From Limnomonas spitsbergensis (Eukaryota > Chlorophyta > Chlorophyceae > Chlamydomonadales): a stretch of 64,000 nt of DNA. The stretch is from positions 1,361,501-1,425,500 of the forward strand of contig JAYJMM010000086.1 of the NCBI GenBank assembly GCA_037349105.1, in the 5' to 3' direction. Positions 32,001 through 42,000 of the stretch are shown here, one piece after another (positions within the stretch are counted from its first letter, which is position 1; every line of letters begins with the position of its first letter). The notes under the pieces are model-generated. The model saw only the letters and a list, made by a program, of their open reading frames with translations. It was not told where the DNA came from and searched no databases. The translations under genes and the position numbers were made by a program.

Positions 32001-35000
32001 CAGCGAGGCTCAAACGAGCAGAGGCGCACACACTATGGGGTGCACAGCTTCCTGGATAGCTGGATTCTTGGATGGCACCCATGGCATAGGGCCATTGTGA
32101 CGGAGCGGAGTGCACGGTGCAAGACAGCAGTGTCTTGGATGAACAAGCCGTCCTCACGTCACATTGCTTGTGCCCAGCCATCATCCAGCAGTCTCCCCCT
32201 GTCCTCTGCCCTCCTGCGGCCCCCCTGCACCACAAACCCTTACACCAGGTCACCAGCCCTCTACACCACCTCCCCCCTACATCACTAGTCCCCCTGTCCT
32301 CTGCCCCCCCCAGCACACCTGCGGCCCCCAGCACACCTGTGGCCCAGCGTTTGTTTTGTTGTTGATCTCCTCCACGGCGTTCCGGTACGCCTTGAGCTGT
32401 GTCTCGACCTCCTCAGCCAGCTTAGGGAAGGGATAGCTGCCGTATGTATCCCAGAAGAAGTCCCGCTCATCCACATCGTAAGACCGCTTGGCTGCAGCAG
32501 GTGACGAGCAAACAAAGGCCGCACAATTGCATGTTTATACGCTGATTCTACCTGCTTGGCTGCAGCATGTGAAACAATATCAAAAGACAGACGTATCATA
32601 TATGGATACCATCCCTTGGCTTCAGCAGGTGAAAATTAAGCAAAAGCCAGATGTACGGTGTAATGAATCGAAAGTGCCGCTTGCCTGCCGCAAGCACACC
32701 CCAGAAGAGGTCATTCTCATGAACAGCATAAGACCACTTGACTGCGGCAGGTGGAAAACAATCTATAGAAGGCAAGACATGTCATGTATCGAAAGTGCCG
32801 CTTGGCCGCAGCAGGCACCTTAAAACAGGTGCCGCCATCAACAGCATAAGACCGCTCAGCTGCGTGGGTGCATGCAAACACACACAGAACAGACCGTAAA
32901 CAAATGCCCGACCATGGTACATACTTCAGAAAAATAACCGCTGTGTCATTATAACTGTACCGCACTTTGGTTCTACGCCCACATATTACCTACCGTATTC
33001 GGTTTATTCCTAGCGTATCCTACGCCGCCACCTGTAAACAACTACACATCCTGTACTGTTTCTACCCCTGCTACCGTTTCCCCCACCTCACCTGCGGTGC
33101 TGCTTGGCCCTGGCCTTGCCTCCCCACCCCATCCTCCCCACCCCATCCTCTCCTTACCCACCCCGTCCTTTCCTTCCCCTGCAACTACAATGCTGCTTGA
33201 TCCCTGCCTTCTCATCCTCTCCTTCCCCGCGACCTCCCCCCCACCTGCAGCGCTGCTTGGTTTGGATCCCGGTCTTTCCCACCCCATCCTCTCCTTCCCC
33301 GCTACCTCCCCCCCACCTACAGCGCTGTTTGGTTTGGATTCCGGTCATCCCCATCCTCTCCTTCCCCGCGACCTCCCCCCCACCTGCAGCGCTGCTTGGT
33401 TTGGATCCCGGTCATCCCCATCCTCTCCTTCCCCGCGACCTCCCCCCCACCTGCAGCGCTGCTTGGTTTGGATCCCGGTCATCCCCATCCTCTCCTTCCC
33501 CGCTACCTCCCCCCCACCTGCAGCGCTGCTTGGTTTGGATCCCGGTCTTCCCCATCCTCTCCTTCCCGCTACCTCCCCCCCACCTGCAGCGCTGCTTGGT
33601 TTGGATCCCGGTCTTCCCCATCCTCTCCTTCCCCGCTACCTCCCCCCCACCTGCAGTGCTGCTTGGTTTGGATCCCGGTCATCCCCATCCTCTCCTTCCC
33701 CGCGACCTCTCCCCCACCTGCAGCGCTGCTTGGTTTGGATCCCGGTCTTCCCCATCCTCTCCTTCCCGCTACCTCCCCCCCACCTGCAGCGCTGCTTGGT
33801 TTGGATCCCGGTCTTCCCCATCCTCTCCTTCCCCACTACCTCCCCCCCACCTGCAGCGCTGCTTGGTTTGGATCCCGGTCATCCCCATCCTCTCCTTCCC
33901 CGCGACCTCCCCCCCACCTGCAGCGCTGCTTGGCCCTGGCCCTGCCTCTCCCGCCACCGCCACCCGGTTCAACTTCATTCCCAGGACGTCCTGCACCAGC
34001 GGCTTGTACGTCCAGGGTTGCTGCAGCGCGCCCGACAGGTCGAAGTTGCGGTCAAAGAGGCACAGCAGCGGCCGCGCAAGCGACGCCGAGAGTCCGATCA
34101 CGCCCTCGCTGAATAAGTTGCTGCGCGCCCGCAAGGCGTCACGCAGCCTGCCGTCCAGAAGGCCTGCCGCGGAGATGGAAGGAAACGGCATGGCGGGAAA
34201 CGGAAAGAAACATGGCAAGATGATGTGCAGGGACAGTCGCGGCATGGTACAGCTACACAAAAACGCTGTAAGGGAATGGAAACAGCTGCGACGGCGAGGA
34301 GGTTGCCTTGAAGTTTCACAAAGCCACATGGGAGAATGTGCATGCAATGATTTCTACCGCCCCCCTCCCCCTCTTGCGACAAGCTCTGTCGTACTTCCCC
34401 ACCTGCAACATCCTGTGCCTGCACCCTCCCTCCTACCTGCCACATGTTCTGCCGCCCCCCCCCTGGGGCATCGGATGATGGGTACCACGCCCAGAGTGAC
34501 GCAGACAGAAAAGAGCCCGTCCACAATACTGGCCACGGATGCCTGCTCAAAATAGGAAGCGATAGCTTATCAGTTGCACAAACGGGGAGGGTTCAGGAGT
34601 GGGGAGGGAGCATGAGCACGGCAGCGCATCTTTGACCATGCGCATGGCAGTTAGTCTTCGGCCATGCTCTAGGCAATGGTTCACTGGCCAAGCGTACGTC
34701 CAGCAGCTCACTGGCCATGCGCATGGCAATGCGTCACTGGCCGATCATAGGTCCAGCTGCTCACTGGCCATGCGCATGGCAGTGCGTCATTGGCCATGCG
34801 CCCATGCACAGGTCCAGCTGCTTCACCCACACCTCGATTTTGTAGTCTGCGGCCGTGGGGTCATTGAGATCCACGTATGTGCCTGGTAGAGCCAAGGAGA
34901 ACATTGTTGGCTCCAGTGCTACAAAGGACAGGTACTGGTCGAACAGCTTGCCAATCTTGTTTGCGCAGCCAGTCTTTACAGCTGAGGTGGCCAACTGCTC

Positions 35001-35420
35001 CATGAGGCGAGATGGGAGCGTTGTGGAAAAGTTCAGGTGCATGACCTCGTACAGGCCACCCTTGGCATCTTGGGCTAAGCGCTCCATGTTGCTTTCTGTG
35101 GGCTGTAGGAAATAGATGGCTGGTACATCTGCTATGGGAGAGCGTTCCGCCTCTATGATCAGGTGCAGAGTGACGCCATGCTTTCGAAGATCGCTGACTC
35201 GAAGTAGAGGCGCGATGATGTCCTTGGTGAAACGATCAAGCACCAAAATTTTGTACAGCTCGCTGGGCTCTTTCCCCGTCGAAGCAGCCACATTTAAATT
35301 CAGAAACTTGACGATTGCATCTGAAATAGCAGGGAGTGTGTGAGTTGCTCATCGTTGCACGCAGATCTCTGTTGTTGACTTGCCTGTCTGCTTCTTGCGC
35401 AGGTTCAACTGGTTAGCCAT
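26048..35420 (-). CDS. SLY1: SLY1/SCFD1, Sec1/Munc18-family vesicle-fusion regulator
   Basis: SM-family protein that binds ER-Golgi syntaxins (Sed5/syntaxin 5, Ufe1) and promotes SNARE assembly at the cytosolic face of ER and Golgi. Nine exons (minus strand, in order): 35384-35420, 34833-35320, 34437-34542, 33918-34163, 32337-32491, 30719-30817, 28751-28952, 27493-27750, 26048-26370. Phases agree at all joins and give about 637 residues, normal for the family. The start ATG follows an in-frame TAA five codons upstream. Recognised family segments are [112 protein letters not shown] and [20 protein letters not shown]. Intron 1 has a GC donor (CAGACAG, then GCAAGTC). The insert at 285-300 ([12 protein letters not shown]) and the Gly/Ala-rich loop near 490 look variable. 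Confidence 0.94.
26600..26860. repeat. about 62-bp tandem repeat in SLY1 intron 8
   Basis: Four units with TTGCAGTTAGAAATCCCTTG, TTAAATACTCATGTCCTAAC and CCCAAACCCTAAAACCT. The last part is telomere-like (CCCTAAA). Confidence 0.85.
27190..27440. repeat. degenerate telomere-like tandem repeat in SLY1 intron 8
   Basis: Four loose units of CACACAAGGGTTTACGGCCC and AGCAC, mixed with CCCTAAACCC, CCTAACCCC and similar strings. Confidence 0.75.
28205..28265 (-). repeat. copy of the SLY1 exon 7 3' edge and donor
   Basis: Exon 7 ends with codons [15 protein letters not shown] and donor GTGGGC at 28750. About 500 bp into intron 7, a copy reads GACAAGCTGAGGCTGGTCAC, then CTGCTCAACTACGACG and GTGGGTG. 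It is nearly intact for 45 bases. The upstream copy was chosen as the exon because it is continuous with the rest of the exon. Confidence 0.85.
28485..28625. repeat. AT-rich palindrome cluster in SLY1 intron 7
   Basis: ATACCATAATTATGGTAT is a perfect 18-bp palindrome. TTACCATATATA and TATATGGTA form a second inverted pair. TTATCCATAGTGGTTTC with GAAACCATAGTGGATAA forms an imperfect hairpin. It stands out as an AT-rich island in GC-rich surroundings and may be a short non-autonomous transposon remnant. Confidence 0.65.
28953..29064. repeat. (CA)n microsatellite at the SLY1 exon 7 acceptor
   Basis: Runs of ACACAC start right at the acceptor side of exon 7 and continue to about 29063, interrupted by two GGTC(A/G)GACAC and AAGGACACGC units. 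Confidence 0.9.
29500..30718. repeat. 48-bp minisatellite of about 25 units in SLY1 intron 6
   Basis: Near-identical units of GTGGCATATTCCCCACCCAC, CCACCCACCTCTACCCCTGG and CACACACA run to the exon 6 donor. The donor itself (minus-strand AAG then GTGGGTGGGTGG) lies inside the last unit. Because 48 is a multiple of three and the unit has no stop in the three plus-strand frames, open frames of over 400 codons arise; I do not regard them as genes. A few units differ (CCGCCC, CACGCA, one extra CCAC). Confidence 0.95.
30930..31420 (-). repeat. array of decayed SLY1 exon 6 acceptor copies
   Basis: Exon 6 starts after ATCCTATCAG with GATGGGGTGCCTTATGATCC. Upstream in the intron, copies occur near 30950 (TTCCTGCAGGATGGAGTCCC then CTATGACGTCCCC), 31130 (TTTCAGGATGGGGTCCCCTA), 31220 (TATCAGCATGGGGTCCCCTA), 31310 (ATCTGGATGGGGTCCCCTAT) and 31400. 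Pyrimidine-rich spacers (CTGCCTGCTTCC-type) are repeated with them. Confidence 0.85.
32305..32345 (-). repeat. duplicated SLY1 exon 5 donor
   Basis: Exon 5 ends GGGCCACAG with donor GTGTGCTGG. Directly after it the minus strand reads GGGCCGCAGGTGTGCTGGGG, so the donor is present twice, 18-19 bases apart. Confidence 0.8.
32540..32880 (-). repeat. three to four decayed copies of the SLY1 exon 5 acceptor
   Basis: The true acceptor region (plus strand: CATCGTAAGACCGCTTGGCT then GCAGCAGGTGA) is repeated near 32570, 32618, 32725-32755 (AGCATAAGACCACTTGACTG then CGGCAGGTGG) and 32840-32872 (AGCATAAGACCGCTCAGCTG). A longer copy also keeps CCCAGAAGAGGTCATTCTCA from inside the exon. Confidence 0.8.
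33195..33935 (-). repeat. about 66-bp minisatellite built on the SLY1 exon 4 donor
   Basis: About eleven units read on the minus strand AAGCAGCGCTGCAG, GTGGGGGGGAGGTCGCGGGG, AAGGAGAGGATGGGG and ATGACCGGGATCCAAACC. AAGCAGCGCTGCAG is the end of exon 4 and GTGGGGGGG is its donor, so each unit carries a potential 5' splice site. Two units carry CGCTACC or CACTACC variants, and unit lengths vary by one base. Confidence 0.93.
34615..34832 (-). repeat. tandem units after the SLY1 exon 2 donor
   Basis: Sequences of the type GGCCATGCGCATGGCAGTGC, GTCACTGGCC and AGGTCCAGCTGCT repeat three to four times just beyond the exon 2 donor. The exon-proximal part (AGGTCCAGCTGCTTCACCCA) is the start of the series. 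Confidence 0.75.
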
Positions 35421-36130
35421 GCTTCTGGACGCTTAAGAACTAGAAATATGCGAACTCCATAATTTACCAAAAATGACTGAGAGTAAGTTAGCACGGGGCT
35501 GTACGGGCTAGATCGCAGTTTCCTTCTTGCTTCTCCAACTCACACCTCATTCGAGCCCGGGTGCCCTTCAGCATTTGAATCGACGAGTTCTTTATTACCA
35601 TGGACCTTATGCAGCTCGCACGTGTTAACTCAGCAGGCACCAAACACCGATCAGTAGGAATCAATTTGTCGAGCATACCGCCAGGAAGACTGGCTCGCTT
35701 TAGTGAACTCCTTTACTTTACCGCTGAGGCTTCAACGAATGAAGGAGGCGTTTTGAGCAATCTAAGTAGCTTCCAACCTATAATGTAGCCACCATTTATA
35801 TAAAGATTTGAAGGGTCATGCCCCAGCTCAGACCTGCACACAACAAATATTATTACCGGTACATTGAACTTAAGACATGATGCAGCAATACTGTACAGGG
35901 AATGAACTGGTAAGGTGACAACGGCATCGCAACAAAGCAGGTCGCTGCAACCTGCCCATTAGGTTCACAGTCTGCTGCAGCAGCGGGGCCAACGGGACAG
36001 GCGATTGCTTTTCAGCGGCCAGCTTGCTAGTTGCTAGCAGTGTCGGCCTGCACAGCGAGGGGGGCCGTCTGATGAAGATTGCAAGAGCACATCCCTCCTG
36101 AACAGTTCGAGTTCAGCGGCGCCATAGCAT
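35421..36130. other. upstream flank of SLY1
   Basis: No convincing gene was seen; an open frame at 35600-35788 (plus) shows no motif. The SLY1 promoter should lie here, but no clear TATA box or other element was recognised. Confidence 0.4.
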
Positions 36131-36149
36131 GCTCCATGCTGCTTTCCTC

Positions 36150-38125
36150 ATGAGGCATGCAGTTCATGTGCAACGGGCAGCTGGGGCCTCAGCAAGCTGC
36201 ATGTGGCCTTTGCGGACTCAACCAAGGCCTATGATGGTGTGCCCCAGGGGCAGCTTTGGTAGCATTTGTCTGGGCCCCTTCACATGCCATCAGGCATGTT
36301 GCACCGTCCAAGCCCTTCATATAGGTGCAGTCTCCACGCTCACAGACGGCCACAAAAACACTGGCCATGTTCCTTGCACCAGATGTATCAAGCAGGGTTG
36401 CCCTCTCAGCCCCATGCTCTTCAGCCTCTTCATCAGCGACCTGCCGGGTATTATTGCAGCCAAATGCCCAGCAGAGGGGGGTGCGCTGGAGGCGGAGCCA
36501 CGACGCAGGTGCCTGTTATATGCAGACGATCTCTCCCTGCTAACCAGCAGCACTGCAGCACGGCAGGGCTGCAGCGCATGCTCAATGCCCTGCTTGAATT
36601 TGCGACAGTTAAACAGCTCTAGGTCAACCTCAGCACGACCAAGGTCTTAGAGTTTGGCGGCCGCTGATAGGACAGTGCTGCCCAGATAGGACAGTGCTGA
36701 AGCGAGTCAAAAAAACAAAAATTTGGGGCATCATTCAGCACAAGAGCGGCAGCATGCAGAAGGCCATGCAAGGTAGAGACTAGAGAGGTGCCTCTGGCTG
36801 CTGCGTTGCACCGTGTCCACCGCATGGCCGCCAAGGTGCGTCTGAGGCATCATCTGCCTAAACGCTTCCGGTTGGCGTCAGTCTGCTGCGCCTGCGGTCG
36901 CTTGCAGTGATGTGGTGTGGGCCACCAGTCACTTCAGGCAGCGGCGTTGCCCCAGAATCAGGATGCAGTCAAGCCTGCTTCAACACATGCGCCAGGCTGC
37001 GGGGCTACTTGCGTCCGCCTCCAGCTGGGGGGGCATGAGGACGCTGCAGATCCACCCGTAGAGCAAGGTTGGTGGCAACACGTACTTCGCTTCTACAACG
37101 CAGCAGTAGCACCAGCAGCACAACCAGACAGCCCCCTCATGGCAGCTGCCATGTCGGCTGATATGCATCTCGCTGTCACTCAGAGCTTTAAAGGACGCAG
37201 CTGGTGTAGGTAATTACTTAGTGCATTGGAGGACCTGGAGGAGGAGTAGCCATCCCCAAACTGTGTCAGACAGCAGCTACTATGCAGCCTCCTCCCATGA
37301 CAGTGGTGCTGGTGCAATGGACAAAGCCTACGAGAGGGCGCAGCTGGAGGTCACCGGCCTAGGAGATCCCAGAGACCCAGCCATGGAGCATAGGTCTGCG
37401 GCCGCCTATCACACCTAATTTCAGCATACGGCGGGTGCCGTGATGGTGCAGACAAGGAGCTGTACCAGCAACAGGGAGTGTGCTTGTCTGTGCACAAACG
37501 TAAGGCTGCGGCTCGGCGCAATCAGCACGGCCGACACTAGGGGCAGGCGCAGTGGTCAACAGCGTGGCACACGTTGCTGCCAGCGATGTTGGGCAAGGGG
37601 CGGTGGTGAGCATGTGGAAGATACATTACATGCTTGCTTCCAATGCCCCAGCGTGCACGGCCACCTTGGGTAGCAGGGATGGGCAGGCCCCCCAGACAGT
37701 GCTATAGGCTTCCACGCTTTGTACCAGGGCAGGCTAGGGTCGAAACTGTGGGATGCTCTGGCTTTTGTGGAGTCTGTGGTAGTGTTTGTTGAGGCTTTAT
37801 CGTTGAAAAGGCCGGGGCTTCCTGTCTCTTACCTATTTCTTCAGCGACTTACGTGTCCTTTTCCTTTGTTTCCTCCTTCTGGGTTTTCCTGACCTTCTGT
37901 CTGGTATGATAACTTGTTTTCTCTTTGTTGAGGGCTAGGGCTATGGGGCTTCTGACTTCCTTTTCTTTGGGGGTTGGATTTCTTCTTCCTTCTTTCCGTC
38001 TGTTTTTTTCCTTCCCCCTCCAGCCTTAAGTTTATTTTTTTCAGATCAGACAGTCGGGCGCTCATGTGGCCGAGCCTTTTCAGCATGGCCCATAGGAGTT
38101 GAGTCATTGACCGGCTTGGTTCCTG
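36150..38125 (+). mobile_element. decayed LINE-type retrotransposon with reverse-transcriptase remnant
   Basis: Reverse-transcriptase motifs appear in order but in different frames: LHVAFADSTKAYDGVPQGQL (36200-36258), QGCPLSPMLFSLFISDL (about 36390-36440) and the catalytic box LLYADDLSLL (36512-36541). Further on, 36917-37420 encodes RFYNAAVAPAAQP and GDPRDPAMEHRSAA, homologous to the minus-strand fragment at 19650-20306. A Cys/His-type end (EDTLHACFQCPS) follows near 37620-37650. The pyrimidine-rich 3' untranslated part ends near 38110 with GGGCGCTCATGTGGCCGAGC, TTTTCAGCATGGCCC and GAGTCATTGAC, as in the other family tails. Stops and frameshifts show it is inactive. Confidence 0.85.
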
Positions 38126-38129
38126 CCAT

Positions 38130-39075
38130 GCCCCCGAAATAAGAGTATCGGCAAACACTTAAGCCAGTATTCAATTTGGACCCTGGCTCCTGAATAAAAG
38201 ATTAAAATAACGGTCACCAACAGACGCTTCGTTTGCAGGCACAGTCCGCGCACAGCGTGCATTCAGTAGCAACCCAGAATTCGGCACATGCCACAAGCAG
38301 TTGTAAATTTTAAAACGTATGAACGTACCCGATCTTTTACTATTCATTTTCGGTGCAATCTATCCTCAAAGAAGATGATATAAAGACATTCCATGGGGTT
38401 TCAAAACACATGCACAATCCATTTCAACAACATCAATCAAATGTGGATAGGTCACCAATTCCAAACACTAATTGTTTCCTTCCCGCTTGCAGTCGCCATC
38501 AGCGCAACATGCGTTGCATTCTAAAAACCGAAGCGCGGCATCAAGAAGCCTGGCAGTCAAAATAATACGTAACCACAATCATTAATTGCCCTACTAGAAA
38601 AAGGGTCAGTCAGTCAGTCAGGGTGAATGTCCAACGGGGCCGCAACCAGTGTCAAACCAAGGTAGCATGATATTGGACCATACAGCTCAGGTTGAACCGG
38701 ATGGTACTATCAAGGTAGCACTATACGGCATGATACAGCACAGCTTAAGCCGGATGGTGCTATAATAAATTTAGCCGTCGAAATATTTAGCCAGGTGTTG
38801 TGAGGGTGAGGTTCAGTGCAGGGAAACATCCGCTTCAGTCAGGGCGTGGCAATCACAACCCTGCGCCTTCAGCTGTCAGTCAGTCCTTCCAGATTACTTA
38901 ACTAGAAACTCAGCAGCCGCCTGCCCCACATGCCAGTACATGTACCTCATCAGTGCATGTCCCCAGAACAAATTGTCCTCGGCAAATGTCCTCCGAGTAC
39001 ATGTCCTCCATCCACCGACAGCAAGCGGTGCATGCCCTGCCGCAGTACATGTACAGCCGAAATACATGTACATCC
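38130..39075. other. region between the LINE and the coiled-coil gene stop
   Basis: It probably includes the 3' UTR of the minus-strand coiled-coil gene. Multiple GTACATGT units (38935-39075) repeat the last codons of that gene (GACATGTACTGA). A tandem GTCAGTCAGTCAG run lies near 38608. No other gene was seen. Confidence 0.4.
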
Positions 39076-42000
39076 TCAGTACATGTCTCCCGAGTTGCCG
39101 TCAAGCGACATCAATCTGTGCACCTCCCGCCGCAGGATAGCGATCTTCCCCTCCGCCCCCATCAGCTCCTCCTCGCGCTCCTTGAGCTCCTCCATCAGCC
39201 GCTCTTGCTCTGAATCTGAGGCTGCTAGCTGCGCCTGCAACGCAGCCACCTGCTGCTGGGCCTGCGCGACACGAGGGTTCAGGGTTCAGGGTTTAGGGTT
39301 GTGGATCTGCTCCATGAGCTCCTCCATCAGACACTCCTTCTCCGACTCACCGGCCGCCAGCTAAACCTGTAGCTTGACCATCTGCCTCGGGGCCTGACAG
39401 CAGGGTAAGCCGCAAGCAAGAGGTCGAGATTGCTGCCAGCTGGATCCGTAGCACGGCCACCTGCTGCTGGGCCTGACAGCAGTCACCACACCAGCGTCTG
39501 CCCCTGACCTTGCCCCCAACCTTTGTCCCCCCCTTCCTGACCCCAAGTTAACCCTAAACATCCCCCCTCTCCCTCCTCCTCATCCTCCTGCCCCTCCCTC
39601 CCCCCTCCCCTCCTCCTGCCCCTCCCAGCTCACCCGGTAAACTGCAGCCTCCAAGTCCCTGACTCGCCCATGGCTGCCTGCTGCTCCCACGGCAACAGCA
39701 ACAGCAGCGGGGGCGGGAGCCGGCGCTTGCGCACTCTCCAGCTGCTGCTGCTGACCCAACAACTGGTGCTGCCGCTCCTGCAGCTGCTGCTGTAGCAAGG
39801 AAACCTGCGCCTGCGCCTGGGCGTGTGCTGCTGAGAGGCTGTTGACCTGTGAAAGTGTGGAGACGGGGCAGGAAGTGTGAAGTATGGCGCCAGAAACGAG
39901 CCAAAGCAGCAGCTGACGATTAGGTGCAAAAAGCGCTGATTTTCATCGTCCATTGTCTGGGCCCTTCAGTCCAAATTCAGCCTCCATTTAGCTGAAACAT
40001 GGCATGCAGCAAAGATCCAGCTAAATCACGACCAGCAGCTTCAATTCAGCTTCCACTCATCTAAAACATGGCCTGCAGCTACCATTCAGCTACCATTCAG
40101 CAAAAGAGCGGCCTGTAGCCGCCGTGGGATCTGGAGCATAGAGCCCTATTGCTTGAGTTTGGGCCTCTAACAGTTTTTGCCCCCATCAGCCCAGTGGTGG
40201 CCGCTGGGCAGCCCTCCCAAAGGCAGGCGGAGCGTGCTATGGTAAGCAACAACCGGTATCCCGGCTGGCTAGACTCGACGAGTGAAGGTGGGGGGCAAAG
40301 AAGTGTAACCGTGGGAGAAACCCTATTTGATTTCACATCCATGCCTCCAGCTGACAGGGTTTTAGGTTGAGGGTTCACGGGAGCAGGACTGGTATCCCAG
40401 TTGACAGGGTTCGGGGTGTAGGAACGCAGGGCAGTCCCAGCTGACAGGGTTCAGGGTTTGAGGTTCAGGGACATAAGGCTGATATCTCTGCTGATAGGGT
40501 TCAAGGTTTTGAAGGTTTAGGGGCAAAGGTCTGCTATCCCAGCTGGCAGGGTTACAGGGTTTGAAGTTTGTGTGAACAGGAGTCCAACTGACGTGGAAAT
40601 CACCTGATCCCTCAGCCCCCCCACCTCATCCCTCAGCCCCCCCACCTGATCCCTCAGACCCCCCACCTCATCCCTCAGCCCCCCCACCTCATCCCTCAGC
40701 CCCCCCACCTCATCCCTCAGCCCCCCCACCTCATCCCTCAGCCCCCCCACCTCATCCCTCAGCCCCCCCACCTCATCCCTCAGCCCCCCCACCTCATCCC
40801 TCAGCCCCCCCACCTCATCCCTCAGCCCCCCCACCTCATCCCTCAGCCCCCCCACCTCATCCCTCAGCCCCCCCACCTGATCCCTCAGCCCCCCCACCTC
40901 ATCCCTCAGCCCCCCCACCTCATCCCTCAGCCCCCCCACCTCATCCCTCAGCCCCCCCACCTGATCCCTCAGCCCCCCCACCTGATCCCTCAGCCCCCCC
41001 ACCTGATCCCTCAGCCCCCCCACCTCATCCCTCAGCCCCCCCACCTCATCCCTCAGCCCCCCCACCTGATTCCTCAGCCCCCCCACCTGATCCCTCAGCC
41101 CCCCCACCTCATCCCTCAGCCCCCCCACCTCATCCCTCAGCCCCCCCACCTGATCCCTCAGCCCCCCCACCTGATCCCTCAGCCCCCCCACCTGATCCCT
41201 CAGCCCCCCCACCTGATCCCTCAGCCCCCCAACCTCATCCCTCAGCCCCCCCACCTGATCCCTCAGCCCCCCCACCTGATCCCTCAGCCCCCCCACCTGA
41301 TCCCTCAGCCCCCCCCACCTGATCCCTCAGCCCCCCCACCTCATCCCTCAGCCCCCCCACCTCATCCCTCAGCCCCCCCACCTGATCCCTCAGCCCCCCC
41401 ACCTGATCCCTCAACCCCCCCACCTGATCCCTCAGCCCCCCCGCCTGATCCCTTAGCCCCCCCACCTGATCCCTCAGCCCCCCCACCTCATCCCTCAGCC
41501 CCCCCACCTGATCCCTCAGCCCCCCCACCTGATCCCTCAGCCCCCCCACCTCATCCCTCAGCCCCCCCACCTCATCCCTCAGCCCCCCCACCTGATCCCT
41601 CAGCCCCCCACCTGATCCCTCAGCCCCCCCGCCTGATCCCTTAGCCCCCCCACCTGATCCCTCAGCCCCCCCACCTGATCCCTCAGCCCCCCCACCTGAT
41701 CCCTCAGCCCCCCCACCTGATCCCTCAGCCCCCCCGCCTGATCCCTTAGCCCCCCCACCTGATCCCTCAGCCCCCCCACCTGATCCCTCAGCCCCCCCGC
41801 CTGATCCCTCAGCCCCCCCACCTGATCCCTCAGCCCCCCCACCTGATCCCTCAGCCCCCCCACCTGATCCCTCAGCCCCCCCGCCTGATCCCTCAGCCCC
41901 CCCACCTGATCCCTCAGCCCCCCCACCTGATCCCTCAGCCCCCCCACCTGATCCCTCAGCCCCCCCACCTGATCCCTCAGCCCCCCCACCTGATCCCTCA

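Noticed and set aside
33097..34555. Plus-strand open frames of up to 483 codons ([18 protein letters not shown] repeats)
   Set aside because: Antisense reading of the SLY1 donor minisatellite and exon 4.
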